NCBI GenBank assembly: GCA_963277665.1
Contig: OY728165.1
Coordinates: forward strand, 1,758,602,772-1,758,666,771
Length of the DNA stretch: 64,000 nt
Direction: 5' to 3'
Origin: Viscum album
Taxonomy: Eukaryota > Streptophyta > Magnoliopsida > Santalales > Viscaceae
The notes beneath the pieces are model-generated. The model saw only the letters and a program-made list of their open reading frames with translations. It was not told the origin of the DNA and ran no database searches. Positions 27,327 to 37,175 of the stretch are shown piece after piece. Made by a program: the position numbers and the translations under genes. Position 1 is the first letter of the stretch. Each line of letters opens with the position of its first letter.

Positions 27327-29761
27327 TTCTATGTTTTATTTATTTGTAAATCATTGGGATGTTAGGTTGTCCTCTCTTTTAAAAAAAAATTTCCTCATAA
27401 TTTTATATTGTGGTTCGAAAAACAAATGTTGATTTCTAAAAATTCATTTGTAGGAAACCCGCATCTGAAATAGGGTTAATAAAACATCATATTAATAATT
27501 GGAAAAAGGCAATTTCAAAGGTTACCAGAATATTTGGATTCCTAATAATAGAGTATTAGTGGGAAGTGAAAACATAGACATGGAAGTGAAATATAACAAT
27601 CATGTTCTGGTAAATAATTATAGATGACACTGTCATTAGATAGTTAATAATTACAAAACCACAAATCTTGGGATCAGTTGAAAGACCAGTGATCTATTAG
27701 TAAGGAAATTTACACATAACAATTTTTATTTCAATTTCATCTACCTAGAGTGGGAGAATCATTTACTATTTAGACAATCACTTGAGAAGTTAAACAGACT
27801 TTATTACCTTCAATTTAAGAGTAATCTAATCCCTTTTTGTGCATTGATCTATTTTTAAATCACTCCTATTAGCTGGAAATGAATGTTCGAGATGAAGTTT
27901 TCACTTTTAAAGAATTCAAATCAACATATACATATTATAGGTCCGAAAAACATTTAATTATTTATTCCTTTGGTTTTATACGTTTAAAAAATCCAAAATG
28001 GTTTTAATTAGATTTGGTAATTCCAAAAAACTAATAAACCATTATATGTTGAAAAAAAATAATCCTCAAAATTAAAATGTAAAACAAAATTTCAACATAG
28101 ATCATTTTAAAAATTACCATAATTCCTCAAAAATATTATTCTATACCATGACCCCAAAATCAGAAGGATATTCTTATATAGTCTTCCAAATGACATTGAT
28201 AACTCTTAATTACTTATACAAAAAATTAAATTTCCCCTATTACATGATATACAATATAAGCTATAGATTTCTATAAATAATTTGGATCACCATAAGTCTA
28301 AAATAAATTCATATTAGACTCCAAAAAATCATTCAACATTAATTCATCATAATATTATATTTACCAAAATTTTGTAGGATTCTATGAATTGCAAATGTCT
28401 TCCAAAATAACATTATTCACTTAATCAACAAATCATTTTAAAATATAAAAGGTATTTATTTTATAAAACTAGAATCCCCAAAAATCAAAATAACATTTAT
28501 CTCTTAGATGTTTTAACTAAAAAAAGTCATGATAACTATGAATTCACATAGTCTAGTTGGAGGTATTTTACTGTTTTTCCCTTTGGTTGTGGGTTCAAAA
28601 CTTGCGTCCATGAAGTATGTGATGGTTTTTCACTTAGCATGTGGGTTGTCCTTTTTATAAAACCATATAACATAACATTAAATATAATGGATATCCTTGA
28701 AATAAGGTCAATTACAAAACATTATTTTAACTAGTATTTTCAATATATCCTAAATTCATAAATATATCATACATTTATTTCCATATAGGTCACTCTTTTG
28801 TTTATAGGTTATCCAATAGAATAGGTCATTGACTCGTGTAATTCCCACATCCCTTGTATTTAAAAAAATAGATAAAAATGGATTCTATGTATCAGTTTTA
28901 TTTCCTTCCATTATACACTTCATTATTCCACACCAATTATTTTTTTATGTCTATATTTCCCATACACTATTAATATATTCTTTCCATTGAAACACTTCCA
29001 TGTGTGTATCCTTACACATTTCTTATATGATAGAAATCAATCCATATTTTCTCCATCATCTCCACCACTATAACTCTTATAAAACTCCATTTTTATCTTC
29101 TTTGGGGGTTCATGATTTAGTTAAAGTATATATTGTCAATAATATTTCATGAAAATTGATTAGTAATGAACATTTTATATATCAATCCTATAAAAATACC
29201 TTTTTTTTCATCATGTGAACTTTTTTCCATCAACATCATTGCTAAAATTTCTCATTCAGGTTCCATCTATTATCTAAAACCATAAATCCTAGTGGGAGTA
29301 ATAAAATACATAGTGAGAAAATTGAATAATAATTTATAAAATATCAGGATAAATTATTTGAAACCCAAAACACCTTATGTTTAACTAGTTTATTCATTTT
29401 ATTTATATATTCAAATCCTTAATAATTGTATTTAAATAAAATGTGAATTATCCTAATCATTTCCCATGGGATTGTCAAATAAGGAAAATAGTAAGGCCCA
29501 TTGTCTTATACCAGGTTACCTAGAGTCAGACCTAGGACACCTTGTGAGAGTTGTTACTCCTAGGTGCATATCTTCTATAACCATGTCCACTTGGTGTATC
29601 CAGATAGGGATGTATTCCTAGGAATACAAACATAATATCTACATTATCAAAATTGTATAATTTATACTTATCTTCAATGTCTATAATATAGTTATGTTCC
29701 TTAATATTTATTTTTTAAATATATTTTCTATGTTTTCTACTAAACGTACTTATATAGAAAC
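27327..29761 (-). mobile_element. Interior of element D (Ty3/gypsy-derived)
   Basis: Just left of the D 5' LTR, the minus strand reads TTTCTATATAAG followed by TACGTTTAGTAG, an eroded match to B's primer-binding region TTGGTATCAGAGG and GTAGTTTAGTA. Further in (about 29470-29640) the minus strand matches B's leader at 41285-41420, including CATCCCTATCTGGATAC, CACCTAGG and GGGCCTTACT. A tRNA-like module lies at 28541-28656, antisense to D. The part where gag should lie (about 28700-29300) shows no readable domain, and no pol motif was seen. The left limit is uncertain. Confidence 0.58.
28541..28656 (+). ncRNA. tRNA-like (SINE-like) module in D
   Basis: The plus strand has a box-A-like TAGTCTAGTTGG at 28549-28560, TTGGTTGTGGGTTC leading into a box-B-like GGTTCAAAACT at 28592-28602, and an end GTGGGTTGTCCTTTTT with a T-run at 28652-28656. 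It aligns throughout with the modules in A and B and has the same antisense position relative to its host. The GGTTGTCC-plus-T-run end resembles, from memory, the conserved 3' end of Au-type angiosperm SINEs. Box B has lost its CGA core, so current Pol III use is doubtful. Confidence 0.6.
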
Positions 29762-31675
29762 TGTAAATACCCCAACCCCAGTAGCCTAGAGTCAATGAAT
29801 TCTATTAATACATTGGAATATATACAAGACATGAATACCAAAGGACCGATCAGTCTATTAGTTTGGAAACCAGAATACATGCATGTACATTAAAATAAAA
29901 ATATAAAGGAAATAAAATATTTAAAATCATTTGGAAACATATATAAACTAGAAGATTATTCCTTATAGTGATCGAAAATATACATATTCCCATATTGGGA
30001 AAAAAGATAATCAAGGGGTGATATCAGCTTATCATTAAGGGTATGTAGTATAGTATAAACATAAATAATAATTTATGGTGAATAACTAAAAGAATTAATT
30101 CCATTAAAACATAATCTTGTGAATTAAATGAAAGGAATAAAAACTGATTAAATAATTCCATAATAAATGATAACCGGGGATATTTCACTAGTCAAATAAT
30201 CACTTAGACTATCAATTTCTAGTTTTATAATGAGGGAATTCATAATTACAGACACCATAAACATATCGTCAAGTCCATGGCTAAGACATCGTACATAATG
30301 GGAAAAACCCATTCTATTTTGTCTCATGAGACCTACCAACGAATCGAGGGGCTATAATGGGACCCATATATCAATTAATATATTCAATACATTACTCATA
30401 TTAAAAATTATGAATCATAAAATAATATTAACATTCATATTGAAAAACAAGCATATTAAATTTCAATACATTAACAATAAACCATGAATGGTATCAAATA
30501 AAACATCCACAGTCTAACTGGTCATAAACCAATAAAAAACATATGGTATATGGTATCATAAAATGTAGATATCAATGAAGTATAAAATTAAATAATATAA
30601 TATGACATATATGAAGATACCATTGAAAAATTCATGGGGAAATAATCATTAAACATTCCAATGTTTCCCATACCACTTTAAAACATTTAAAACATAATAC
30701 TTATGAAGGAATAATTAAATGAAAATTACAATTCCATTAGTATAAGAAGACTCGTGATATGATATATAATATTTCATTTCATATAGCACACACACAAGTA
30801 ATTATTAGTGAACAATGTATATATCTGAAAGAAGTAAAAGTGAGACGAGAAAAGCCCTTTTTACTTTGTAAAGAAAATTTCTTTTATAAAATCATTTTAA
30901 TTTGTTATAAAAATGAATTTTAAACATTTATATCACATAAAAATAGTTAATTTTATTAAAATTATAATTGATAAATAAATTATGTTCCCCCGTAGTTAAA
31001 TCATGTAAAATGAGTTTTTATGAAACATTAGAAATAAAACATTTTACTGCAGTTTAAGAAAAATATTAAATTAATTTTATATCGGAAAGGCATGTTTGTT
31101 TTCAAAAAAAACCAAAAATTAACAAAGATATATTATCATGATATAATTATTGATTTTATTTAAATCATGGTTTCTTAAAAATATTTTGGAGTGAACTTGA
31201 GAATGCGTAAGAAGTCAGGAAGTTCCCATGAATTGGGATTGTTTATTGGGATGAATTGAGGAGGGAACCTTATAAAACATGTATTTCCAATAAAGAAAGA
31301 TGAAATGATCTCGATATATGATTATAGAACATATAAATATAATATATAATAATTATAAAAGAATAAATAATAAATTCATTGGGGTAAAGATAGTGAAAAA
31401 AATAACCTGAGAGAAAAAAATGAAGGTTTAAGAAAAATACCTTACCAGTTTGTAATCAATTGAATCATATGACCCAAAATAAATAATCATAAAATGAAAC
31501 ATTTAATAAAAAATAATAATTAAAATAATTATATGATACATCAAGGGATATCATACATACACCATACAAATGATATAGTAGTGAATAACAAATATCTCAC
31601 AAAAATGTTAGTGAGATAAAAAAACCCTTACCTTATATCTGAAAGTGTTATGTTCTTGAAAATTATGTCCTAAAA
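29762..31675 (-). repeat. D 5' LTR, downstream piece (split by A)
   Basis: On the minus strand the left edge reads GACTCTAGGCTACTGGGG then TTGGGGTATTTACA, matching the LTR end of B (GACTCTGGGTAGCTGGGG then TCGGGGCGTTACA). Inside are B's landmarks: GTCTCATGAGAC at 30321-30332, the CCCATTATAGCCCCTCGATTCG block next to it, and CATTCCCTCATTAT equivalents. Near the right edge is exon 2, ending ATATAAG|GTAAGGG at about 31631. Element A is inserted immediately beyond, at TAAAA (31671-31675). Together with 52285-54539 the LTR measures about 4.16 kb. Confidence 0.75.
31671..31675. repeat. Target-site duplication of A (left), TAAAA
   Basis: TAAAA directly precedes the TG of the A 5' LTR and is repeated at 52285-52289 directly after the CA of the A 3' LTR. 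A five-base duplication is normal for Ty3/gypsy integrases. Confidence 0.85.
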
Positions 31676-31935
31676 TGTAACACTCCAGAATTTTATGAAA
31701 AATATTCTTTTTAATTTCATTAATGACTTGTGTTGTATGCTACACCAAAAGAATCTTTCACAACATGCATCCTTGACTTGCCTTCCATTACACGCAATCA
31801 CGACTTTCCTCGATAGCGTGTGTAGTACGCAATAACGAGTTTCACTAAACAATAATATGCTATTAAAATATTATTAAAACTAGCCGTTATGAATAGTAAT
31901 AACCACTTTTTGAAATTTTTTATATTTTATTTTTC

Positions 31936-32404
31936 AAAATGGATATCATTTTTGGATTCGGAATATCGAAATTATCTTAGGGTGAAATTTTGGTACTTTT
32001 CGGATAACTTTCATATTTTGATGAATAGTGAAAATTACTAAATTTTAGTTAAAAACAACTTTTTCAATTGAAATAATTAATAGTGATAAATTATTAATTT
32101 GAGTGGTTTTAAAGTATATTTACAATATATTTTTACAATTTAATACAATGTTGGTCATTGGATGTAATTTCACATTTAAAACAGACATAAACAAGTGTCA
32201 ATCTTTTGATAGATATTGTTTCTTAAAAACACGCTATTTGTTTTAACAATGGGATTTAATTATAAAATTAATTAATGCAACTTCTATGATATGAATTTGG
32301 TAAAATAGACTTCATTTTTTTGAATTATGAATATGAAATATAGCTTAGGATGAAATTTTGGCATTGTTCTGAAAAACATCAATTTTTGATGAATAGTGAA
32401 ACTA
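31936..32404 (+). repeat. ~100-bp direct duplication in U3 of A
   Basis: Two related segments, about 31936-32036 and 32301-32404, share the succession (A)AAAT(G)GA..TCATTTTT, GAATAT, CTTAGG.TGAAATTTTGG and GATGAATAGTGAAA. The same pair occurs at the same spacing in the LTRs of B and in the 3' LTR of A. Repeated blocks upstream of a retroelement TATA box often act as enhancers; that role here is inference. Confidence 0.65.
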
Positions 32405-33517
32405 CTAAGTGGTAGTTAAAAAACTGAATTTTTCATAAAACTTAAGTTTACCGCTTCTGTGAATAGAATTTCAAAAATCCGAGAGACACGGTTGATTTCA
32501 GTAAGTAAAATGTGGTTCAATGAGATGAAAATAATTTTTGGTGAATAGTAACTTTTTACTTTTATTTACCACCGTTAAAAGTAAATATAGTAATTAAGGG
32601 TAAGAATGATATTAATATTACCCTAACACATTTCCTAATTCTATTGGACAAGTGTATCTCGACCAAAAACAACCTTAAGTGTAAAATATTATCATTTAGG
32701 CCCACTTGGATTAGATTAGGACATTTATTATTATTTAATTCAAAGAAGAGTTAAAAGAGTTAAAATCAAAGTTTATTTACTAAAACATTTTTAATATGGG
32801 GTTATACATAAGATAAATTCGACTATAAATATTCATTAGAAAGCTAAAACGATTTCCTACATAATGGTAGTTTATTTGTAATTTTTAGACTTTAAATAAT
32901 TTAATTTATTTATGACACAAAAATGATACATTAATTACCTTTTTAAGAAGAATTAACATAATTGATGTTATAAATGCCCAAATAAATGTAATTTGAGACT
33001 TTTTGTGACTTAAACTAATTTTATAGGTTAATATGACATGTTATTGTTGATTTAAGTAACTTATTTCGAACTTATCATTCTGTTATGAATTTCATAAAAA
33101 TCATGTACCAAATAGTATCAAAATTGACATAAATTAGTTTTTAAAACAAATATTATATTATCAATTGTTATTTAATTCCTAAAAATCTATGGTTCGGCCA
33201 AATGACTTAGATAAGGATAGGTATATTAATAATAAACAACTTGTGGTTCGTTTGATTTGATATAGTAAGTTTATTAACCATATAGTGTAAGAAAACAAAA
33301 AGACACGGTAAAAGTTAAATTATTTAACTTAGAGTTAAATCTAATTGATAAGGTTAAAATAATAACCTAAACATTTATAAATCCTATTGGATGAGAGTAT
33401 TTCGACCAATACCCACTTTATCTTCTAAATAAGACCATTTGGAACCATTATAAACCGAATTTGACATTAATATAAAATAATATTTTGAGATTTTCCTAAG
33501 ATGCCCCTCTCCTCCCT

Positions 33518-33526
33518 TATAAAAAG
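33518..33526 (+). promoter_or_regulatory. TATA box of A 5' LTR
   Basis: TATAAAAAG is followed by GCACCTCCTCCCTCTCC and more CT-rich sequence, the likely start region about 30 bp downstream. The matching site in the 3' LTR is TATAAAA at 49917-49923. The corresponding sites in B have the same surroundings. Confidence 0.75.
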
Positions 33527-33844
33527 GCACCTCCTCCCTCTCCTCCTCACACAAATTTGAGCCTTCAAGATCGGCCTAACCCTTCCAAAATATCTTCTCC
33601 ACTTTCCTAGTAACATCCTAGAGGTCCTGGTATTCTTCAAAGACTATCCTTAGTTCTTTAAGTGGAGGTTAAGTGAAGGCGCGTCAAAAAGAGGTAATAT
33701 CCATTAGCGATCTTTTTCAATTTCTTTCTTCTTCAACTTCTTCTTCAATTGTTGTTTCATGATAAAGTAAAAATAAGTATTTCTTATATACTGATATGTT
33801 ATTATAAATATGAAACAACTCTAGTTAACCTTCTATCCATCCTA

Positions 33845-34297
33845 CGGAAAAAGGAAATCACCGCGCGTGCGTACGTACAGAATACCGTCTCCACGCCGTG
33901 GTGTAATCTATTTTCCGCCACCACCTTAATTGGATGGGTATAATGGTGTAATGAGTAACTATATATGATTATTATAAAGTGCTATTGATACTGAAATATT
34001 ATACATACACTTTAACACAATTTCACGACCATGAGAACGATATCATCGCTCGTGCGTACGTACGGAATACCGTCTCCACGACGCGATGAGATTCATTATC
34101 CATGTTAACCATTACAGAATGATTATAAAGTATATATAATGAATAATAATGGAATATATGACATGTTAAATCTACTGTATTTATGTATATATATATATAT
34201 GTCATCTACTTACTTCCATTCAAGACAACAAGGAAAGGAAAGCAGCGTTCATGCGTACGTACGGACTACCGTCTCCATGAACGGTGTGTTTCCTTTC
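33845..34297 (+). other. Triple hairpin array in leader intron 1 (A 5' LTR)
   Basis: Three hairpins lie at 33845-33917, about 34043-34089 and 34233-34297, with starts roughly 190-200 bp apart. Each has a similar 22-nt loop containing CGTACGTACGGA then TACCGTCTC. Arms differ but stay paired. H1 has CACCGCGCGTG with CACGCCGTGGTG plus outer CGGAAAA/TTTTCCG. H2 has TCATCGCTCGTG with CACGACGCGATGA. H3 has CGTTCATG/CATGAACG plus outer GAAAGGAAA/TTTCCTTTC. H1 and H2 share an unpaired C after the fifth pair. A small nested stem ACGG/CCGT can form in the loop of H2 and H3. The function is unknown. Confidence 0.8.
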
Positions 34298-34327
34298 ATT
34301 TATCTATCTATTATATATATATATATA
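34185..34327. repeat. (TA)n microsatellites flanking hairpin 3
   Basis: Runs of alternating TA occur at about 34185-34200 and 34311-34327, on either side of the third hairpin. The same runs occur in the 3' LTR at about 50587-50601 and 50712-50728. Confidence 0.7.
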
Positions 34328-35271
34328 CTGAATATATATGATATATAAATCATACTTTATATTCTGGAAGTAAGTAAATCATGATATAAGTAATAATAAT
34401 GTCAAGAACAACAAGCCCAAACACCTACGATAAATGAGACGATTTTACCTAAAACGCTACTTTAACATGAATTTACAAAAGAACAGGTAATATAAAGTCA
34501 TAAGTGGACAATATATGATATAATAACAATGAATATGATTATGGAATAAGTCAATAACATGATTTAAATCATTATACAGGAGTTTCGGACACATACAAAG
34601 CAAGTTGGACCTAAGGTAAGGGAAAATATCACAATCTCATTTTTATCCAAGATTGTTTTTACTTTGGAATTTACTGGGGTGTATTTTATCATCCACATCC
34701 ATGTTCCCTCAATATGTAATATTTTTTTCATCCACTTACAGTAGTTTAAATCCAATTTTACCCTTCAGTGAGTTATTAGTAAAGAATATGAAAGGAATCT
34801 TTTGTCGTTTTTCGTATGAGGTACTTTTTAACTTTTTCGACAAAAGTACGAAGAATGTTATTTTTTAACTTATACGGCATGAATGGATTTTTAAAACATT
34901 ATTTCCAAGAAGCTTCCTTGACAAGTTTTCAAGTTTATTTTTAATCAACTTATTTTATTTTAAAGTCGTATGACTTGTTATGAAAGGAAAAATGTTTTTG
35001 AAGAAGAAAGGATATTTTCCTCAAGAATGGAGTTCAAGTGTTTTATCAAAATTATTTTCCTTCTAAGATAATAAAGGGTTCTGTTTTTATACCTATTATT
35101 ACATTTATTTTATCATTTTGTGATGGAATTTTTTTTATGAATTCCTTTATCTTATATGAATTGATTTATGATGTCATGATGTTTAAGATTTCCATTTTTA
35201 TTACATGGGTTATGCTATGATGTATGGTTTATGATTTTGTGGCACACATAAGAATGGTATCATTATGAGAT

Positions 35272-35330
35272 GGGTGGGACCTATATCACCCTCCAATGAA
35301 TTGGGTAAAGATTTTATATCTCATGAGATA
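35272..35330 (+). other. Palindrome cluster in intron 2 of A
   Basis: Three inverted repeats lie close together: GGGTG (35272-35276) with CACCC (35287-35291), CCAATGAATTGG (35293-35304), and the perfect 14-bp palindrome TATCTCATGAGATA (35317-35330). B has the same three in the same order with different arms. The 3' LTR copy is at 51670-51728, where the first stem is weakened. Confidence 0.65.
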
Positions 35331-35888
35331 GACATGGCTGGAACGGTAGGTTATACCGGTTCAGTGAAACAGGACTGAAACGAGGGTGACTCGGTTCAGA
35401 AAGGGACTTTGTCCACTAAGATAGTCTTGGAAATGAGTCTTGACTAACAAGAAATGATTCTCTATGATTATGTGTGTATGCCACAAAGTTTCATGTTTTA
35501 GGTTATGATTATTGGGATTTCATTTCACTACTATGATTATCCCATGTTATGAAATTATGCTCTCTTTTGCAGGTTAAGATTTCGAAAATGTTATGTTCTT
35601 ATGAAAATGATGTGATTGATATTTCTTTTTTTTACCCTTACTGAGAATTTGATCTCAACCTTTTATGTTTTCTTTTCCCCAGGATATAAAGAAAGGTTTT
35701 AGGTATAAAAAAAAGGAAGATCTTTATTGGAGATGTTGAAGATCTTACACCACGATTAGAAGATTATATTCCGAGTTTCCAAAGACACTAAACTATTACG
35801 ATACTTGTGTGTGTGTTTTTGTTATGTAATATGTATTACGCAAACGTAATTTATAGTTCAAGTACGTTAAGATTCGGGTCTCTACAGT

Positions 35889-35900
35889 TGGTATCAGAGG
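35889..35900 (+). promoter_or_regulatory. Primer binding site of A
   Basis: TGGTATCAGAGG starts two bases after the LTR end. It matches the standard plant initiator-methionine tRNA primer site (TGGTATCAGAGC) except for the last base. Confidence 0.88.
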
Positions 35901-36146
35901 AAAGGTTTAGTCAACCTTTGGAAACTAGGATGCGAAAACGTTAGTGAGATCCCTAGAGATATTTCTAAGGTATGTGTAGGGATGTCCCTAAGGATAAGTA
36001 TACGTATAAGATACAGTCCTAGAACTACGGTAACAATCATAGAATTTAACCTAAGAAGTTAGATATTGAGGATACTTTCCCTTTAGTATGTTGTTTTCTC
36101 TAGCATGATTTTTGCCTCTCACAAAATTATTTTTGTGTTTTAGTTA

Positions 36147-36533
36147 ATGGAGGGAACCAAAAGGAATTCGGTTAACATTAAATCCAATGGACAAATTAGT
36201 GAATGTGAGAAACAAAATTGTGTAATTCCTAGAGAGAAAGATGTTGTGATTATGCCGAATCAGTCATCGCGATATATGATTAACAAGGTGAAATTTAGTT
36301 GTATGCCTAATTCATCAAAGAAGAGGAAGATAGACTATTATGCATGTTCTCATGTTGAGGAGAAAAAAGAAAGGAAGATTGAGATTTCTAAAGAAGGGAA
36401 GAAGAACCTTAAGGAATACCTCAAATGGAGGGACCGATGTTATCTGTGTGGGGAAAAGGGTCATAGAGTGATAGACTGTTATGGAGTTAAATGTCTTATT
36501 TGTGGAGAACATGGGCATTACCCAACTCAATGA
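36147..36533 (+). CDS. gag: Nucleocapsid-only gag ORF of element A
   Basis: This is an open frame of 128 codons. The first ~95 residues are hydrophilic and basic with no recognisable capsid (Retrotrans_gag) domain. A zinc knuckle CYLCGEKGHRVIDC (CX2CX4HX4C) follows at residues 98-111, then a second, CLICGEHGHYPTQ, at 116-128, whose final Cys position is a TGA stop. The arrangement matches the knuckle pair at the end of B's gag, so A's gag seems reduced to its RNA-binding end. Known gag knuckles bind and package element RNA. The intact frame in an element this old may be chance or may reflect selection. The start ATG is simply the first in frame. Confidence 0.6.
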   Translation: MEGTKRNSVNIKSNGQISECEKQNCVIPREKDVVIMPNQSSRYMINKVKFSCMPNSSKKRKIDYYACSHVEEKKERKIEISKEGKKNLKEYLKWRDRCYLCGEKGHRVIDCYGVKCLICGEHGHYPTQ

Positions 36534-37175
36534 CCTGACCTAAAAAGTTACTTCTAAATCAAGGAAGGACTTCTTACAGGACAATCATTGAAGTGGATGG
36601 ACTGAAGTGTTTATGTATTGGTATTCAGGAATAAAGTTGTTGAGGTACTTTTATGGTGTATTGAAATATTTATGCATTGGTCTGTTGTGGTTTTCAATAA
36701 TTTTAAGGTACCAGTAACCATGAAAAGTGATTCAAATATTTTGGAAAGTATATAATATGCCCATAATGAAGGGATAAGGAGAAAATGAAATGTTTGACAG
36801 TATTCATGAGCTCATGATTGATATAAGGACTAAGTGATATCATGGTTTGAGTATATAGAATTTTGAGGATTTTGGTATGTGGAAGGTGTCAAATTTTAAC
36901 TACATTCATGTTTTCACTAAGGTATTCAATAAAATACATGATTAAGGACTTTGAATGTTTGGAATGTGACCAACAAGACATATCTTATGATATATGGGGA
37001 TCAACGATGGTATTAAATCTCTGGTAATTTTTTTCACTATATTATGAGAGTGGACTGCAGTATTTTGGATAAGCATAAAGATTGGAATGGACTATGTTGG
37101 ACATAAGTTAGTATTGTTTAAGGATAGAAGTTTTTTCGATATTATTGATGGGATGTTATAGTAATGTAGATTTAG

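Larger units (their letters stand above)
31676..35886 (+). repeat. 5' LTR of element A
   Basis: It begins TGTAACACTCCAG and ends TCTACA, directly before the primer binding site. Visible layout: U3 with four GAATAGT motifs (31891, 32023, 32391, 32543) and a ~100-bp duplicated block; TATA box at 33518; CT-rich start; leader exon 1 ending GAG|GTAATA at 33693; a predicted intron with three hairpins (33845-34297); exon 2 at 34580-34615; a second intron with palindromes (35272-35330); acceptor TTTTCCCCAG|G at 35682. The 4.2 kb length is near the upper end for plant LTRs. Small open frames within it look fortuitous. Confidence 0.92.
33527..35886 (+). other. Predicted spliced leader of A (exon 1, intron, 36-nt exon 2, intron)
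   Basis: Downstream of the TATA box the leader appears split. The donor of exon 1 is GAG|GTAATA (GT at 33694). The acceptor before exon 2 is TTATACAG|G (AG ends 34579). Exon 2 runs 34580-34615 and ends CCTAAG|GTAAGG, a consensus plant donor. The next acceptor is TTTTCCCCAG|G (ends 35682), with an alternative TCTTTTGCAG|G ending 35572. Intron lengths would be 886 and 1067 nt; in B they are 890 and 1052 nt. All sites recur in B and, in part, in C, D and E. Splicing is inferred from consensus and conservation only. Confidence 0.6.

Noticed and set aside
27320..27330. GCATTACA|TTCT as the right edge of D's 3' LTR
   Set aside because: It is suggestive, but supporting LTR sequence to its left is too weak, so it is mentioned only as a possibility.
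33845..34297. Hammerhead or other self-cleaving ribozyme in the hairpin array
   Set aside because: The hammerhead core (CTGATGA..GAAA..GTH) is absent from all three hairpins. I could not match another ribozyme class by eye.
33845..34297. CRISPR-like repeat array
   Set aside because: There are only three units with large, variable spacers in a plant retrotransposon LTR.
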